The position numbers and the translations under genes were made by a program. Positions 1 through 8,105 of a stretch of DNA of 45,230 nucleotides are shown here, one piece after another; position 1 is the first letter of the stretch, and every line of letters starts with the position of its first letter. Under the pieces are notes generated by a model, which saw nothing but the letters and a program-made list of their open reading frames with translations, was not told the origin of the DNA and made no database searches. This DNA comes from a virus. The stretch lies in IMG/VR virus record IMGVR_UViG_3300028840_001718, positions 1 through 45,230 of that record; one strand, written 5' to 3'.

Positions 1-23
1 TCAGACGTGTGCTCTTCCGATCT
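1..23. other. Illumina adapter remnant (left end)
   Basis: The first 23 bases match the 3' part of the TruSeq read-2 adapter, ending in GCTCTTCCGATCT. This is library sequence and not biology. Phage sequence starts near position 24. The adapter also breaks the GAG/CTC avoidance that holds in the adjoining 9 kb. Confidence 0.97.
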
Positions 24-107
24 AGCAGCGTATGGGGGACCCGGGGAAGAACCTATTTTTCGGAAGATTTTTTCCTTGGGGGGTGTCCAATAGTGAACAA
101 TTGAACA
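24..107. other. Left terminal non-coding segment
   Basis: This 84-base stretch lies downstream of the last minus-strand gene. It holds a small inverted repeat (TTGAA-TAATG-TTCAA near 97-113) and C/G runs. I see no gene and no convincing direct repeat shared with the right end of the contig. Confidence 0.5.
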
Positions 108-509
108 TTATTCAACGGTTTTGATCCGTTCAACCAACCGTTGCAACGCTTCAAACATTTGATCCGCGTTGTTTGCCGCTTGTTGATGTCCGTCCGCAAT
201 TAAGCGGACATTGTTCATCAATCGTTGAACAAGCGGCCCAAGGTCTTTTTCCATCCGCCGCAAGCGTTGAAGTTCTTTGGCTTCTTCATCGGCTTGACGT
301 TTTCTTTCCGCTTCAATAAGCTTCCGTTTTCTTTCTTCAATGCGTTCATCATTGCATTGTATGCAAACGGGCTTGTTCCCGTTCCGTTGGTTGGGGTGGA
401 AATCTTCAAGCGGTTTGAATCTTCTGCAATCAAAGCAAGCTTGCAACCCTTGTCTTCTTGCTTTGCGTTCAACCCGTCTTGACGCTTTTTCTTCTTTGGT
501 CTTTGTCAT
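108..509 (-). CDS. Small zinc-ribbon protein, basic coiled-coil
   Basis: A 133-residue protein. The ATG at 509 is chosen because GAAAGGGGAAGCA precedes it; an in-frame reading extends upstream but has no comparable ribosome site. Residues ~22-55 carry a CxxC...CxxC pair with KPLEDF between, the pattern of small zinc-binding domains often found near phage HNH proteins. The rest is rich in Lys, Arg and Glu and probably helical. It is the last gene of the left operon. The neighbouring gene has the same Cys layout, so the two may be diverged duplicates. Function unknown; a nucleic-acid-binding role is an inference. Confidence 0.75.
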   Translation of the reverse strand: MTKTKEEKASRRVERKARRQGLQACFDCRRFKPLEDFHPNQRNGNKPVCIQCNDERIEERKRKLIEAERKRQADEEAKELQRLRRMEKDLGPLVQRLMNNVRLIADGHQQAANNADQMFEALQRLVERIKTVE

Positions 510-520
510 TGCTTCCCCTT

Positions 521-865
521 TCATTTGATTGATGCAATGGTTGTCTTCCGCAAGTCCCGGGCCGCTTTGGTCCGGCGGTCTTTGATCTTCAACCATTGAC
601 GCAAAAGCTTCCGGTATAGTATCCAATCCGCGGCTTTCTTCTTCGCAATAGCGTTCTTCTGTCTTTGCTTCTTCCCTTTGTCATTGCAACGCTTGCATTT
701 GCCCCCCGATTTGTTGACATCATGGGGATAGAATCCATTGATTTGATCCCAAATTTCGTTGCAAACGTTGCAAGACTGTCTTTTGAATCCGGGACGGGGG
801 GACGGATCATCTTGACCCGGGAAGTCTTCAAGCCCCGGTTTCTTCTTCCAATCAATCGCTTTCAT
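521..865 (-). CDS. Small zinc-ribbon protein, paralogue-like
   Basis: A 114-residue protein starting at the ATG at 865, preceded by AGAAAGGGTTCATC. It has a CNVC...CKRC pair about 23 residues apart with a GFYPHD segment between, the same layout as the next gene downstream, followed by a strongly basic helical C-terminus (QRQKNAIAKKKAADW, KIKDRRTKAARDLRK). It is separated by 28 bases from csrA. No catalytic motif is visible. It is probably a small zinc-stabilised nucleic-acid-binding protein, but this is inferred from composition only. Confidence 0.75.
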   Translation of the reverse strand: MKAIDWKKKPGLEDFPGQDDPSPRPGFKRQSCNVCNEIWDQINGFYPHDVNKSGGKCKRCNDKGKKQRQKNAIAKKKAADWILYRKLLRQWLKIKDRRTKAARDLRKTTIASIK

Positions 866-893
866 GATGAACCCTTTCTTCAATGGGTGGGGT

Positions 894-1091
894 TTATTGG
901 TTCTTCTTTTCCCTTTCCTTGATTTGCAAAAAGACTTCTTTCCGATGAACTTGGATGTTCCGCGGGGCAACAATTCCCAAGCGGACAACGTTGCAACCGT
1001 TCTTCTTGTCCCAACGGATTTCAAGAACTTTGACTTCAACGTTGTTCCCAATCATGATTGATTCTTCAATCTGTCTTCGCAATATCAACAT
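894..1091 (-). CDS. csrA: CsrA/RsmA-family RNA-binding regulator
   Basis: A 65-residue protein with the full CsrA signature. The N-terminus MLILRRQIEESIMIGNNVEV matches the first two strands (family: MLILTRRVGETLMIGD), and LGIVAPRNIQVHRKEVF matches the GI-AP-V-VHR-E core that contacts the GGA of target RNAs. The loop between the second and third strands is several residues longer than in E. coli CsrA. Cellular CsrA dimers bind GGA in hairpin loops, often over a Shine-Dalgarno, and change translation or stability. Here it could regulate phage or host messages; which is unknown. GAAAGGGATGAACA precedes the ATG. The stop lies in the repeated AATAAACCCC motif. Confidence 0.93.
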   Translation of the reverse strand: MLILRRQIEESIMIGNNVEVKVLEIRWDKKNGCNVVRLGIVAPRNIQVHRKEVFLQIKEREKKNQ

Positions 1092-1103
1092 TGTTCATCC
1101 CTT

Positions 1104-1487
1104 TCAAAAGGGAACTTCTTCTTCCGATTCCGGTTGTCCGTTGGCGTGTTTCTTTGAATGGTCAAGGGTATGTAAACAAAACAGGTTTCCAAAGCGGTTG
1201 TTTGTATCGTTCCGGTCTTCATGATGAACGTCAAACCCGTCCGGAATTTGGCTTTGCGTTGCAACCATCCAAACCAATCGGGAAACCGGAAGGGAACGCA
1301 TTTTCGGTTGATGATATAAGCGGACATAGGGGGTTGTTGATCGTTTGCTTCCGTGATAAGTAAACAACAACTTTCCGGACCGTCCGCGGACTTCCCCAAG
1401 ATCAACGTCAACTTGATACTTCCCTTCATTGACAAGGGCAATGACTTCTTCATCCGTCAACCGTTGATTGTATTCTTTGCGGGGCAA
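1104..1487 (-). CDS. HNH endonuclease
   Basis: A 127-residue HNH nuclease. The core DVHHEDRNDTNNRFGNLFCL followed by HTLDHSKKH has the ββα-metal arrangement: an HH pair, then an Asn-rich turn (N..N.NL) and a final His. Upstream, YVRLYHQPKMRSLPVSRLVW is typical of the lead-in of phage HNH_3 proteins. The best start is the TTG at 1487, seven bases after AAAGGGG; a TTG at 1505 inside the previous gene has no site. The gene begins directly behind the previous stop. It may be a free-standing homing nuclease or serve in DNA processing. No intron is seen. Confidence 0.85.
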   Translation of the reverse strand: MPRKEYNQRLTDEEVIALVNEGKYQVDVDLGEVRGRSGKLLFTYHGSKRSTTPYVRLYHQPKMRSLPVSRLVWMVATQSQIPDGFDVHHEDRNDTNNRFGNLFCLHTLDHSKKHANGQPESEEEVPF

Positions 1488-1489
1488 GA

Positions 1490-2176
1490 TTATTCCCCTT
1501 TGCAATGTTCACAATGGGTTGCATCTTCGGGTATAGCCCGAAGACAACGTTTGCACATTACAACCCTTCTAATATGTTCTTCCGGAACGCTTCCGGTTTC
1601 AATCTTGTTGTCTTCAACATCAACAAGCTTGCCGCAAGGACAAAGAACTTGATCCGCAACAATGCTTGCGGGGGCTTCCCTTTGACATTGGGGGCAACGA
1701 ACTTGAACCGTTTCAATATCTTCCGGATTACCCCCGAAGTTATAACCCGGCGGGGCGGGTTCTTCCGGGGAAAAATTGAAGTCTTCAACGTTGGGCCCGT
1801 AATCATTCCGAAAATGAAAACCATCTTCTTCAAGCCCCGGAAGCTTCATTTGATGATGGGTTGGGTCTTCCGATGAAAGACGGTCCGCTTCTTTTGCAAC
1901 TAAGCGTATAAACGGCCCGATATACAATGAAGGGGTGATTGTGAACGTTGACCCCAAGACCCGATGAATGAAAAGTTCCGCGTCTTCAAAGTCTTGTTTC
2001 CGCCAAGTCTTGCCCGGGTCCGTTGATGCTATTTCCGGACCAACAAGCCCCGCGTTGAACCGTTCAATGAAGTCCGCAATTGCTTTCATCAATTGGGATA
2101 CTTGATCCCCTTCAAGGCGGAAGTCCCGCCATTGAACAACGTCTTCAACAAGCTTCAAGAATTCAACCGTCTTCAT
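1490..2176 (-). CDS. Protein with two C-terminal zinc ribbons
   Basis: A 228-residue protein of unknown role, starting at the ATG at 2176 behind AAAAAGGAATTGAAACA. The N-terminal two thirds are helical and acidic without a recognised fold. The last ~70 residues hold two tandem zinc ribbons: CPQC with LCPCG, then CKRC with CEHC, each spaced 15-20 residues. Such ribbons usually bind nucleic acid or mediate protein contacts. The gene sits between a coiled-coil gene (4 bases away) and the HNH gene (immediately following) in the early operon. A role in transcription or replication is only inferred. Confidence 0.8.
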   Translation of the reverse strand: MKTVEFLKLVEDVVQWRDFRLEGDQVSQLMKAIADFIERFNAGLVGPEIASTDPGKTWRKQDFEDAELFIHRVLGSTFTITPSLYIGPFIRLVAKEADRLSSEDPTHHQMKLPGLEEDGFHFRNDYGPNVEDFNFSPEEPAPPGYNFGGNPEDIETVQVRCPQCQREAPASIVADQVLCPCGKLVDVEDNKIETGSVPEEHIRRVVMCKRCLRAIPEDATHCEHCKGE

Positions 2177-2180
2177 TGTT

Positions 2181-2366
2181 TCAATTCCTTTTTGGGTCAA
2201 ATGGATTGAAATTTTCGGGTTCCGGCGGTTGCCATTCAAAAGAACATATCCCTTCATCGGTCAACTTGTCCCGGGTTTCCCGTATCCAAATCATCAACGC
2301 CCCGATATTGTGTTCAAGCAAAAGAATTTGTTCTTCAAGTTTGGCAACCCGTTCTTCAATAGTCAT
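2181..2366 (-). CDS. Small coiled-coil protein
   Basis: A 61-residue protein. ATG at 2366 with GAAAGGGAAGAACA upstream. Residues 1-40 form heptads (RVAKLEEQILLLEHNIGAL), so an oligomeric coiled coil is likely. The tail is Pro/Asn-rich. It lies 12 bases behind the primase-helicase gene. The function is unknown; its position suggests a replication accessory. Confidence 0.75.
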   Translation of the reverse strand: MTIEERVAKLEEQILLLEHNIGALMIWIRETRDKLTDEGICSFEWQPPEPENFNPFDPKRN

Positions 2367-2378
2367 TGTTCTTCCCTT

Positions 2379-4577
2379 TCATTTTGTTTTCAAACCCGCT
2401 TTCAACCAAAGCTTCCGAAGCGTCTTTGATAGGGTGAAGATATGCAAGTTCCGTCCGCGGACCCCGGAACGGTTGGGGCGTTCCGTCCGCCCGATCATTT
2501 GAAGTTCAATCATATCTTGCGTATAGCGTTCAACGGTTGTCTTCCCCAAGGAAAGGGAAAGGGCAATTTGTTTTGCAGACAATCCGGCTTTATGACGGAC
2601 CAAAAGACGGACAATTTCAAATTGAAACCCAAAAGCGGTATCAATGGCAATCTTGCGAAGCAACCGCAAACATTCCGCGTCAACCTTCTTCTTTTCAAAC
2701 GTGATTGCAAGACAGATTGCAAGCTTTGTCAATTGGGCGGTCAATCGCGTTCCAAGTTCAATCCGCGGACGGTATTGAACTTCCCCGCGTTCCCTTTTGA
2801 CTTGGGCCCGGCAATAGGAAACAACTTGACCCATTGCTTCAATCTTGTCTTTGACTTCCGGCGGGACTTCAACCCGGGCGGACGGAAGAACGTTTTCTTT
2901 CAAGTGAATAATGAAACCAAGGGAAGCCCGTTTCAACGTTGTTTGACGGTCTTCCGTTTCTTTGTCTTGAAGATACCCCAAGACCGCGTTGCAAGTATTA
3001 TTGAAAGCAGCGTCAAGATATGGGGTTTGGTCTTCATCCCCCAAGATTTCACAATCAAGAAAGCGTTCCCCAAGATGGGTCCGGTTCAATGATCGGATTT
3101 CATCCGTTGCACAAAGAACAAAGGTCATACGCAAAGCATCATAATCATGGGAAACCAAGTTGCGGTATTCGGCCCGGCTTGTTCCATCGTACAAATCCCG
3201 AAGTTCCGCAAGAATCTTGTCCCGGTTTTGGGCGTTCAACAAGGTATCCCCGTCTTTGATGAACGTTGTTTTCATATTCATCTTTTTGACAAGACTTGCA
3301 TCAATTGCCCGGGCTTTCTTCCCCCGCCCTTCCGTATATCCGGAATGAAGCCCCGTTATTGTTGAAACGGGAAAAGCATAATCCCGGGCAACGGAAAGAC
3401 ATTCCGCAATTGTAGTCTTGCCCGATCCCGGGGGGCCGATACAACGCAACCAAAGTTGTTCCCCGGGAAGTTCCGTTGAAATCATGACCGCAAGCATTGT
3501 CCCCAACGTATCTTTCAAGATCGGGGTGAAATGAAGAACGCTTTCAAAGTCTTTGACAAGTTCCTTGAAACTTGTCCGTTCAATCGGTTCATATTGGGGC
3601 CCTTCGGGTTTTTCCGGGGAAAGTTTCTTCCCGGTCAACGATAGCTTGACCCGCTTCAACTTGCCTTGCAGATAATCAAGCCCCTTGACCGGGCCGCGGT
3701 CCCGGATCAAATCCCGAACATCAAAACCGTCTTCAAGTTCCGTTGAATGTCCGTTTTTGCCCCAATATAAGCGTTCAAGACGCTTGGGGGCTTCCCCGTT
3801 GTCTAATTCGGAAACAAGCTTTGCAACCCGCTTCATTCCGTCCCAACCCGGGCGGACCGTCTTCCCGCCGGTTGATTTCCGCGGATGGTCATTGTCATAA
3901 ACCATCCGGACGGACTTTCCAACCAACAAGGGCAACCATTCCTTCTTGAAGTTTCCGGCCCCCGGGACCGCCAAGACCGCTTGACCCGCCGCAAGGGACT
4001 TCTTGGGATTGGCGGTTTTTATCAAGCGGCCCGAAGCGTCCCGGACGGACCGCAAAGCGGACCAAAGGGACATCCCATCCCAAGGCCCTTCCGCAAGCCA
4101 AACAACGTCTTGACCCTTCCCAAGCAAGTGAAGACCAAAGGGCCAAATCTTCAAGCCCGGGGTTCCGTATGGTCTTTCCCCGTTCCATTTGAAAAGGTTT
4201 GCAAGCTTGCCCTTGTCATTGAAAGCGGGAATCAACCATTCATCATTGACGGGATTCTTTGCAATGCCCCAAGCTTTCAAAGCGTCAACGGGAACAAAGC
4301 GGTCTTCTGCCAATGCTTGAAGATCATCCGCGGTTGTTGTCTTGACGGACATCCGATGAAGGGCGTTCAAGAATCCGTATATGTTCCCGCTTTCCCCGCA
4401 AACCTTACAATCCCATTGCCCGGTTGTCTTGTTTACAAAGAAATGGGATTCCTTGTCACAAAAGGGACAATCCCCTTCCGCTTCTTTTGCACCCCGCGGA
4501 AGATCAATTTCAAGACCATGAAATTGAAACGGTTTCAACTTTTGTTGAACCGTCCCAAGCGGTTTCTTCTTTGTCAT
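2379..4577 (-). CDS. Primase-helicase (CHC2 zinc, TOPRIM, P-loop ATPase)
   Basis: A 732-residue replication protein. A zinc finger (C37, C40, C57, C60) is followed by a TOPRIM-type primase core with the acidic motifs AEGPWDG (E163) and VYDNDHP (D228, D230). An ATPase domain follows, with Walker A GPPGSGKT (381-388) and a Walker B-like strand TTFIKDGDTLL (~437-447). GERFLDCEI further on may carry a sensor or arginine finger. The C-terminus looks like a winged helix (SAKQIALSLSLGKTTVERY). It should synthesise primers and unwind the fork for the adjacent polymerase. The ATPase looks more AAA+-like than DnaB/T7 gp4-like, which is unusual for a phage of this size. Its ATG overlaps the previous stop as ATGA. 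Confidence 0.9.
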   Translation of the reverse strand: MTKKKPLGTVQQKLKPFQFHGLEIDLPRGAKEAEGDCPFCDKESHFFVNKTTGQWDCKVCGESGNIYGFLNALHRMSVKTTTADDLQALAEDRFVPVDALKAWGIAKNPVNDEWLIPAFNDKGKLANLFKWNGERPYGTPGLKIWPFGLHLLGKGQDVVWLAEGPWDGMSLWSALRSVRDASGRLIKTANPKKSLAAGQAVLAVPGAGNFKKEWLPLLVGKSVRMVYDNDHPRKSTGGKTVRPGWDGMKRVAKLVSELDNGEAPKRLERLYWGKNGHSTELEDGFDVRDLIRDRGPVKGLDYLQGKLKRVKLSLTGKKLSPEKPEGPQYEPIERTSFKELVKDFESVLHFTPILKDTLGTMLAVMISTELPGEQLWLRCIGPPGSGKTTIAECLSVARDYAFPVSTITGLHSGYTEGRGKKARAIDASLVKKMNMKTTFIKDGDTLLNAQNRDKILAELRDLYDGTSRAEYRNLVSHDYDALRMTFVLCATDEIRSLNRTHLGERFLDCEILGDEDQTPYLDAAFNNTCNAVLGYLQDKETEDRQTTLKRASLGFIIHLKENVLPSARVEVPPEVKDKIEAMGQVVSYCRAQVKRERGEVQYRPRIELGTRLTAQLTKLAICLAITFEKKKVDAECLRLLRKIAIDTAFGFQFEIVRLLVRHKAGLSAKQIALSLSLGKTTVERYTQDMIELQMIGRTERPNRSGVRGRNLHIFTLSKTLRKLWLKAGLKTK

Positions 4578-4735
4578 TGATTCCCTTTCAATTGTTCATA
4601 AGCTTCAAAAGCTTTCATCAACCGCCGCTTCCCGTTCAATGCCCCTTTGCGGGTTCTATATTTGGCCCAAAGATATGAACCAATCCAAAGAACCCAAGGA
4701 AAACGTTCCCGATCATCATATACAATTCGGATCAT
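4574..4735 (-). CDS. Very small basic protein in the replication operon
   Basis: A 53-residue reading frame from the ATG at 4735, with GGGCAGG immediately before it, to the TGA at 4574-4576, which overlaps the primase ATG (ATGA). It also overlaps the end of the upstream gene, so both junctions look translationally coupled. The product has an aromatic segment (FPWVLWIGSYLWAKYRTRKG) and a basic helical tail. It fills a gap that would otherwise be non-coding. No function is recognised. Confidence 0.6.
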   Translation of the reverse strand: MIRIVYDDRERFPWVLWIGSYLWAKYRTRKGALNGKRRLMKAFEAYEQLKGNQ

Positions 4736-4916
4736 TCCTGCCCTTCATCAAACGTTGTTCCCATTCTTCCCCGGTAATATATTCAACCGTCAATTCAACG
4801 GGGTCTTCCCCAACCAAAATATAAAGCCCGGGTTTTCCCGCGGGAATTAGCGTAAAGCAAACCGGATATTCGGAATCAATATATTGTTCAACTTCAATCT
4901 TTCTTTGTTCAATCAT
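4716..4916 (-). CDS. Small acidic hypothetical protein
   Basis: A 66-residue protein, ATG at 4916 behind GAAAGGGAACCG. It is acidic and probably α/β (VCFTLIPAGKPGLYILVG). It lies between the DNA polymerase (10 bases upstream) and the 53-residue gene it overlaps. No family is recognised. A polymerase or primase accessory role would be guesswork. Confidence 0.7.
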   Translation of the reverse strand: MIEQRKIEVEQYIDSEYPVCFTLIPAGKPGLYILVGEDPVELTVEYITGEEWEQRLMKGRNDPNCI

Positions 4917-4926
4917 CGGTTCCCTT

Positions 4927-6975
4927 TCAAACTGCAAGCTTCAACGGTTTTCCGTCCGCCCAATTGGTTTCAATCTTGTCAACTTCAACCGGCAAGGGAA
5001 AACCCAAGTCTTCCCCGCTTTGTTCCATCAATGATTTCACCCGGCGGACTTTCGGGGCATTATCCCGCCGCTTCGGGAAATCAAAAACAAGTTCATCATG
5101 AACGGTCATAATCAACCGATAATCCGGCCCCAAGCGTTCAAGGTATTCATCAACGCGGATTGTTGCCAAGATCAACGCCCAACCGGCGGACCCTTGAACA
5201 AAATAATTGACCGCGGCATGGGGCTTATCCCGCGGGACTTGCAAGCGGTATCCCCCAAGCGTTGTCACAAAGCCCCGGGTCTTGGCTTCCCGGTTCTTTG
5301 CTTCCATAAACGCATCAATCAAGGGAAGTTGCTTTCTGATTTTTTGATAAGCGTCCGGGACCCGGTATGTTGCATTGGCCCGGGCAACCCCCGCCCCGTA
5401 TATCAACGAAAAATCCCCGTTCTTCACCCAACGGTATTGTTCGGTTTTCTTGAACCCTTCGGGCCCAAGTTTTGCGTATAGCTTCGGATGAAGTTGTTCC
5501 GCAATCACAAGATGAACGGACAACCCGCTTTCAAAAGCGTCAATCAACTTTTTGTCCCCGGATTCATACGCAAAAATCCGAAGTTCAATGTTGGAAAAGT
5601 CCGCGGCATACCAAACCCGCCCGGGCAACGGACAAAAGACTTGACGCAAGTTGAATTTTTCTTGCTTTGAAATGTTTTGGGCGTTGGGGTCATTGGATGA
5701 AAAGCGGGTTGTCTTGGTTCCGGTAATGTTGAAGTTTGGATGAAGACGCAACCAAGACGGACTTTTTGTTTTGCGGCGGTCTTTGACCAACCCGGGCATT
5801 GAAGCCCCATCCCCGCCAATGATCGGGATTCCAACCGCTTGATACGCTTCAAGATAATCAACCGCCTTGCCCGTCTTGCGGAACGCTTGCAAGTTGTTCA
5901 TGAAATGAAAAGCTTTTGAAGTTGTCTTGACTTGAAGCTTCATTTCTTCAAGGGCATCATACCCCGTTGAATACCCCGTTTTGGTTTTGAACTTCTTTGC
6001 GGGTTTCAATCGGAAGGGCGGACCGAACAAGACCCCTTGCAATTGCGGATATGATTTCAAGTTGTCAAGCTTGCCCGAAGCAAAACGGAAACATTTCATT
6101 TCCGCCGCTTCTTCTTCATCAATGAAACCTTCAACCGCCTTTTGCAGATTGGCGGGGTTTATTGTGATTCCCCGTTCTTCCATCTTGAAGGTTATTGGCA
6201 AAAGCTTCTTCCGGATTTCATAATGTTCCGCAAGTTCTTCTTCAAGCAATGCTTCCCGGAAAAGATACCAAAGCCCAAGGGTTCTTTCCGCGTCTTGCAA
6301 ACCGTATCTTTGAAGAACGGTCCGCCAAAGATGATCCGCGGGAAGATCGTCCGCTTTGGCAATGGCAAGCGGCAACCAAGAATCAAAAGCCCCCCAACCA
6401 ACGTCTTTGGGGGCCCGTTTCAAATGGGGCCAATGGGGGTCTTCCGGACCGGCAATCCGCCAACCCTTCTTTTTGCCGATTCTTCGGGCTTTGGTGATTT
6501 CCGCTTTCAATGTTGTTTGGTCTTCATCGTCAATATCAAGGAACATCAACGCAAGGTCTTTCAATTTGTGGGATTCCGCGGAAATCAGACAATGCGAAGC
6601 AATCAACGTTTCTTCACAACCCGCAAGAAGCGTCAACGCTTCCGGAAGGGAAATGATTCCCGCTTTCAATAGACCGCGGATGTCAAACTTTGCATTATGC
6701 AAGACAAGGGAAACGTTGGGGGCAAGTATCAAAGACCGAAGTTCTTTGCGGTCTTTCTTCGGAATGATCGGTTGCCGCGTCTTCGGGTCAACATCCCATT
6801 CCCAAAAGATCAAATTCCCGTCTTCGGAACAAGTTGAAACAAAGAACGGTTTTGCCCCATGATGAAGGGTCAAGCCCGTTGTTTCCGTATCAAGGGCAAT
6901 GAAGACGGGTTCCGTTGTTTGCGTTGCCCTTCGGATCGGACGGACCCGCCGCGGTTTGGTCTTGGTTGAAACCAT
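4927..6975 (-). CDS. Family A DNA polymerase with 3'-5' exonuclease
   Basis: The 682 residues are close in length to T7 DNA polymerase. Proofreading domain: DTETTGL (29-35), HNAKFD (93-98) and YGLQD (224-228) are Exo I, II and III. Polymerase domain: motif A ADFSNIELR (458-466), motif B R515...K518...YG (526-527) and motif C HDE (626-628), so all catalytic acids are present. The N-terminus is basic (TKTKPRRVRPIRRATQ), a feature shared with other DNA enzymes here. It is the replicative polymerase and is followed by the primase-helicase in the same transcript. GAAAGGGATGGTTTC lies at the start region. Confidence 0.97.
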   Translation of the reverse strand: MVSTKTKPRRVRPIRRATQTTEPVFIALDTETTGLTLHHGAKPFFVSTCSEDGNLIFWEWDVDPKTRQPIIPKKDRKELRSLILAPNVSLVLHNAKFDIRGLLKAGIISLPEALTLLAGCEETLIASHCLISAESHKLKDLALMFLDIDDEDQTTLKAEITKARRIGKKKGWRIAGPEDPHWPHLKRAPKDVGWGAFDSWLPLAIAKADDLPADHLWRTVLQRYGLQDAERTLGLWYLFREALLEEELAEHYEIRKKLLPITFKMEERGITINPANLQKAVEGFIDEEEAAEMKCFRFASGKLDNLKSYPQLQGVLFGPPFRLKPAKKFKTKTGYSTGYDALEEMKLQVKTTSKAFHFMNNLQAFRKTGKAVDYLEAYQAVGIPIIGGDGASMPGLVKDRRKTKSPSWLRLHPNFNITGTKTTRFSSNDPNAQNISKQEKFNLRQVFCPLPGRVWYAADFSNIELRIFAYESGDKKLIDAFESGLSVHLVIAEQLHPKLYAKLGPEGFKKTEQYRWVKNGDFSLIYGAGVARANATYRVPDAYQKIRKQLPLIDAFMEAKNREAKTRGFVTTLGGYRLQVPRDKPHAAVNYFVQGSAGWALILATIRVDEYLERLGPDYRLIMTVHDELVFDFPKRRDNAPKVRRVKSLMEQSGEDLGFPLPVEVDKIETNWADGKPLKLAV

Positions 6976-6999
6976 CCCTTCCCTTTCTTCTTCTTGCTT

Positions 7000-7197
7000 T
7001 CAGTCTTCAACAAGTTCAAGATCATCAAGCGGGATTGACAACCGGGCTTGCGGTTGTTCGTTGGGGGAAATAAGTCCGCAACCCCCGTTGTCCGGGTCTT
7101 GTCCAATGAAGACCCCTTGAACGGTTTCAATCGGATTCCCGTTCCGGTCCCGATGAATACAACGGACCGTTGACCCAAATTGAATCTTGTCAATCAT
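7000..7197 (-). CDS. Small hypothetical protein, all-β
   Basis: A 65-residue protein whose ATG (7197) overlaps the stop of the upstream nuclease-like gene as ATGA, after a GGGGGAAGGG ribosome site. It is predicted mostly β (STVRCIHRDRNG, QGVFIGQD, LSIPLDDLEL), possibly an SH3/OB-like barrel. It lies 24 bases ahead of the DNA polymerase. I considered a GreA-like C-terminal fold, but the match is too weak to call. Confidence 0.7.
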   Translation of the reverse strand: MIDKIQFGSTVRCIHRDRNGNPIETVQGVFIGQDPDNGGCGLISPNEQPQARLSIPLDDLELVED

Positions 7198-7961
7198 CCC
7201 TTCCCCCTTCGGGCTTCTTTCATTGCTTTCCGTCTTTGTTCCATCAATTCGGCCCGATCCCCCCTTGTTGCTTGTTGTTGTTCTTGGCGGTATGCTTCCA
7301 TAAAATCAAGCGGGTTGGGACCGGACCGGCCCCCGGACCGGAAGGGCGGAAGCGGGTCTTGCCCGTCAAGGTCAAAGCGGTATTCCGCGGCGGTCTTGAT
7401 TGCCGCTTCGGAATCGGGCCAAAGCGTCAACAATCCCAAAGCTTCGGACTTGACCCTTGACGGTTTGGGATTGGGGAAAGACTTTGACAAAGCGGGAACC
7501 CAAAGCTTCGGAATGTTGCCCCGGTAGAAATCCCCAAGGGTCAACGTCAATTGAACCGGGATGATTGGAACAAATTGACAAATCACGTTCAAGTATTCTT
7601 CGGACGGGACTTCCGGTTTCACTTCAAGCATCCCGGGAAGTTGACCCCATTGAAAGAAAAAGTCCGGGGTATAATCCCAACCCTTTTCTTCAATGATGAA
7701 CGTATGGGGTTCATACGCAAAGCCCGTCATTAGATGATAATAGTCAAGGAAAACAGCCCAACGGGCTTCAAGACGGGACTTGAATTCCGTCCCGCGGTAT
7801 TTTGTGGGTTTGGCTTCAATCGGTTTCCGGCTTCCCAACGGGTCCGCGGTCTTGCGGCGGATCGGACGCTTGGGACGCTTGGCGGTTTTCTTTTTCCGCT
7901 TGCGTTCATTTGGTTTCCGCTTGCCAAATGACCGCTTTGAATTTGATTTCTTTTTGGCCAT
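7194..7961 (-). CDS. PD-(D/E)XK-type nuclease with lysine-rich tail
   Basis: A 255-residue protein. After a ~40-residue Lys/Arg tail, the core reads FKSRLEARW (E65), YTPDF (D100), then LEVKP (E113, K115), the spacing of TnsA/T7 endonuclease I-like PD-(D/E)XK folds that recur in phage replication modules. It probably cleaves branched or host DNA, or acts in recombination; the substrate is unknown. The C-terminus is low-complexity (QEQQQATRGDRAELMEQ). GAAAGGGCGTTCCG precedes the ATG. A 144-base gap with regulatory element a lies upstream. Confidence 0.8.
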   Translation of the reverse strand: MAKKKSNSKRSFGKRKPNERKRKKKTAKRPKRPIRRKTADPLGSRKPIEAKPTKYRGTEFKSRLEARWAVFLDYYHLMTGFAYEPHTFIIEEKGWDYTPDFFFQWGQLPGMLEVKPEVPSEEYLNVICQFVPIIPVQLTLTLGDFYRGNIPKLWVPALSKSFPNPKPSRVKSEALGLLTLWPDSEAAIKTAAEYRFDLDGQDPLPPFRSGGRSGPNPLDFMEAYRQEQQQATRGDRAELMEQRRKAMKEARRGKG

Positions 7962-7983
7962 CGGAACGCCCTTTCAAAGTGAA

Positions 7984-8002
7984 CGTATAAACGGGGAAGT
8001 TT
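7984..8002 (+). promoter_or_regulatory. CGTATAAACG element a (intercistronic)
   Basis: CGTATAAACG at 7984-7993 lies in the 144-base gap between two minus-strand genes and is oriented towards plus. The core is near-palindromic (CGTnTAnACG). It is followed by a potential AAAC-GGGGAA-GTTT hairpin (7989-8002). It belongs to a seven-copy intergenic family. It could be a promoter core or an operator; the orientation is antisense to the flanking genes. Confidence 0.55.
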
Positions 8003-8105
8003 GAAAGACGGGCCCCGGTTCGGTCAAGGGACTTGCAACCCAATCGGCTTGACGCAAGGACAAGCGGATTTGAAAGACAACCCCCGGGGCCCGGTCCCCT
8101 TCTGT

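Noticed and set aside
7000-7197. GreA C-terminal-like identity for the 65-residue protein
   Set aside because: Only a loose pattern of strands matches; the conserved GreA residues are not convincing.
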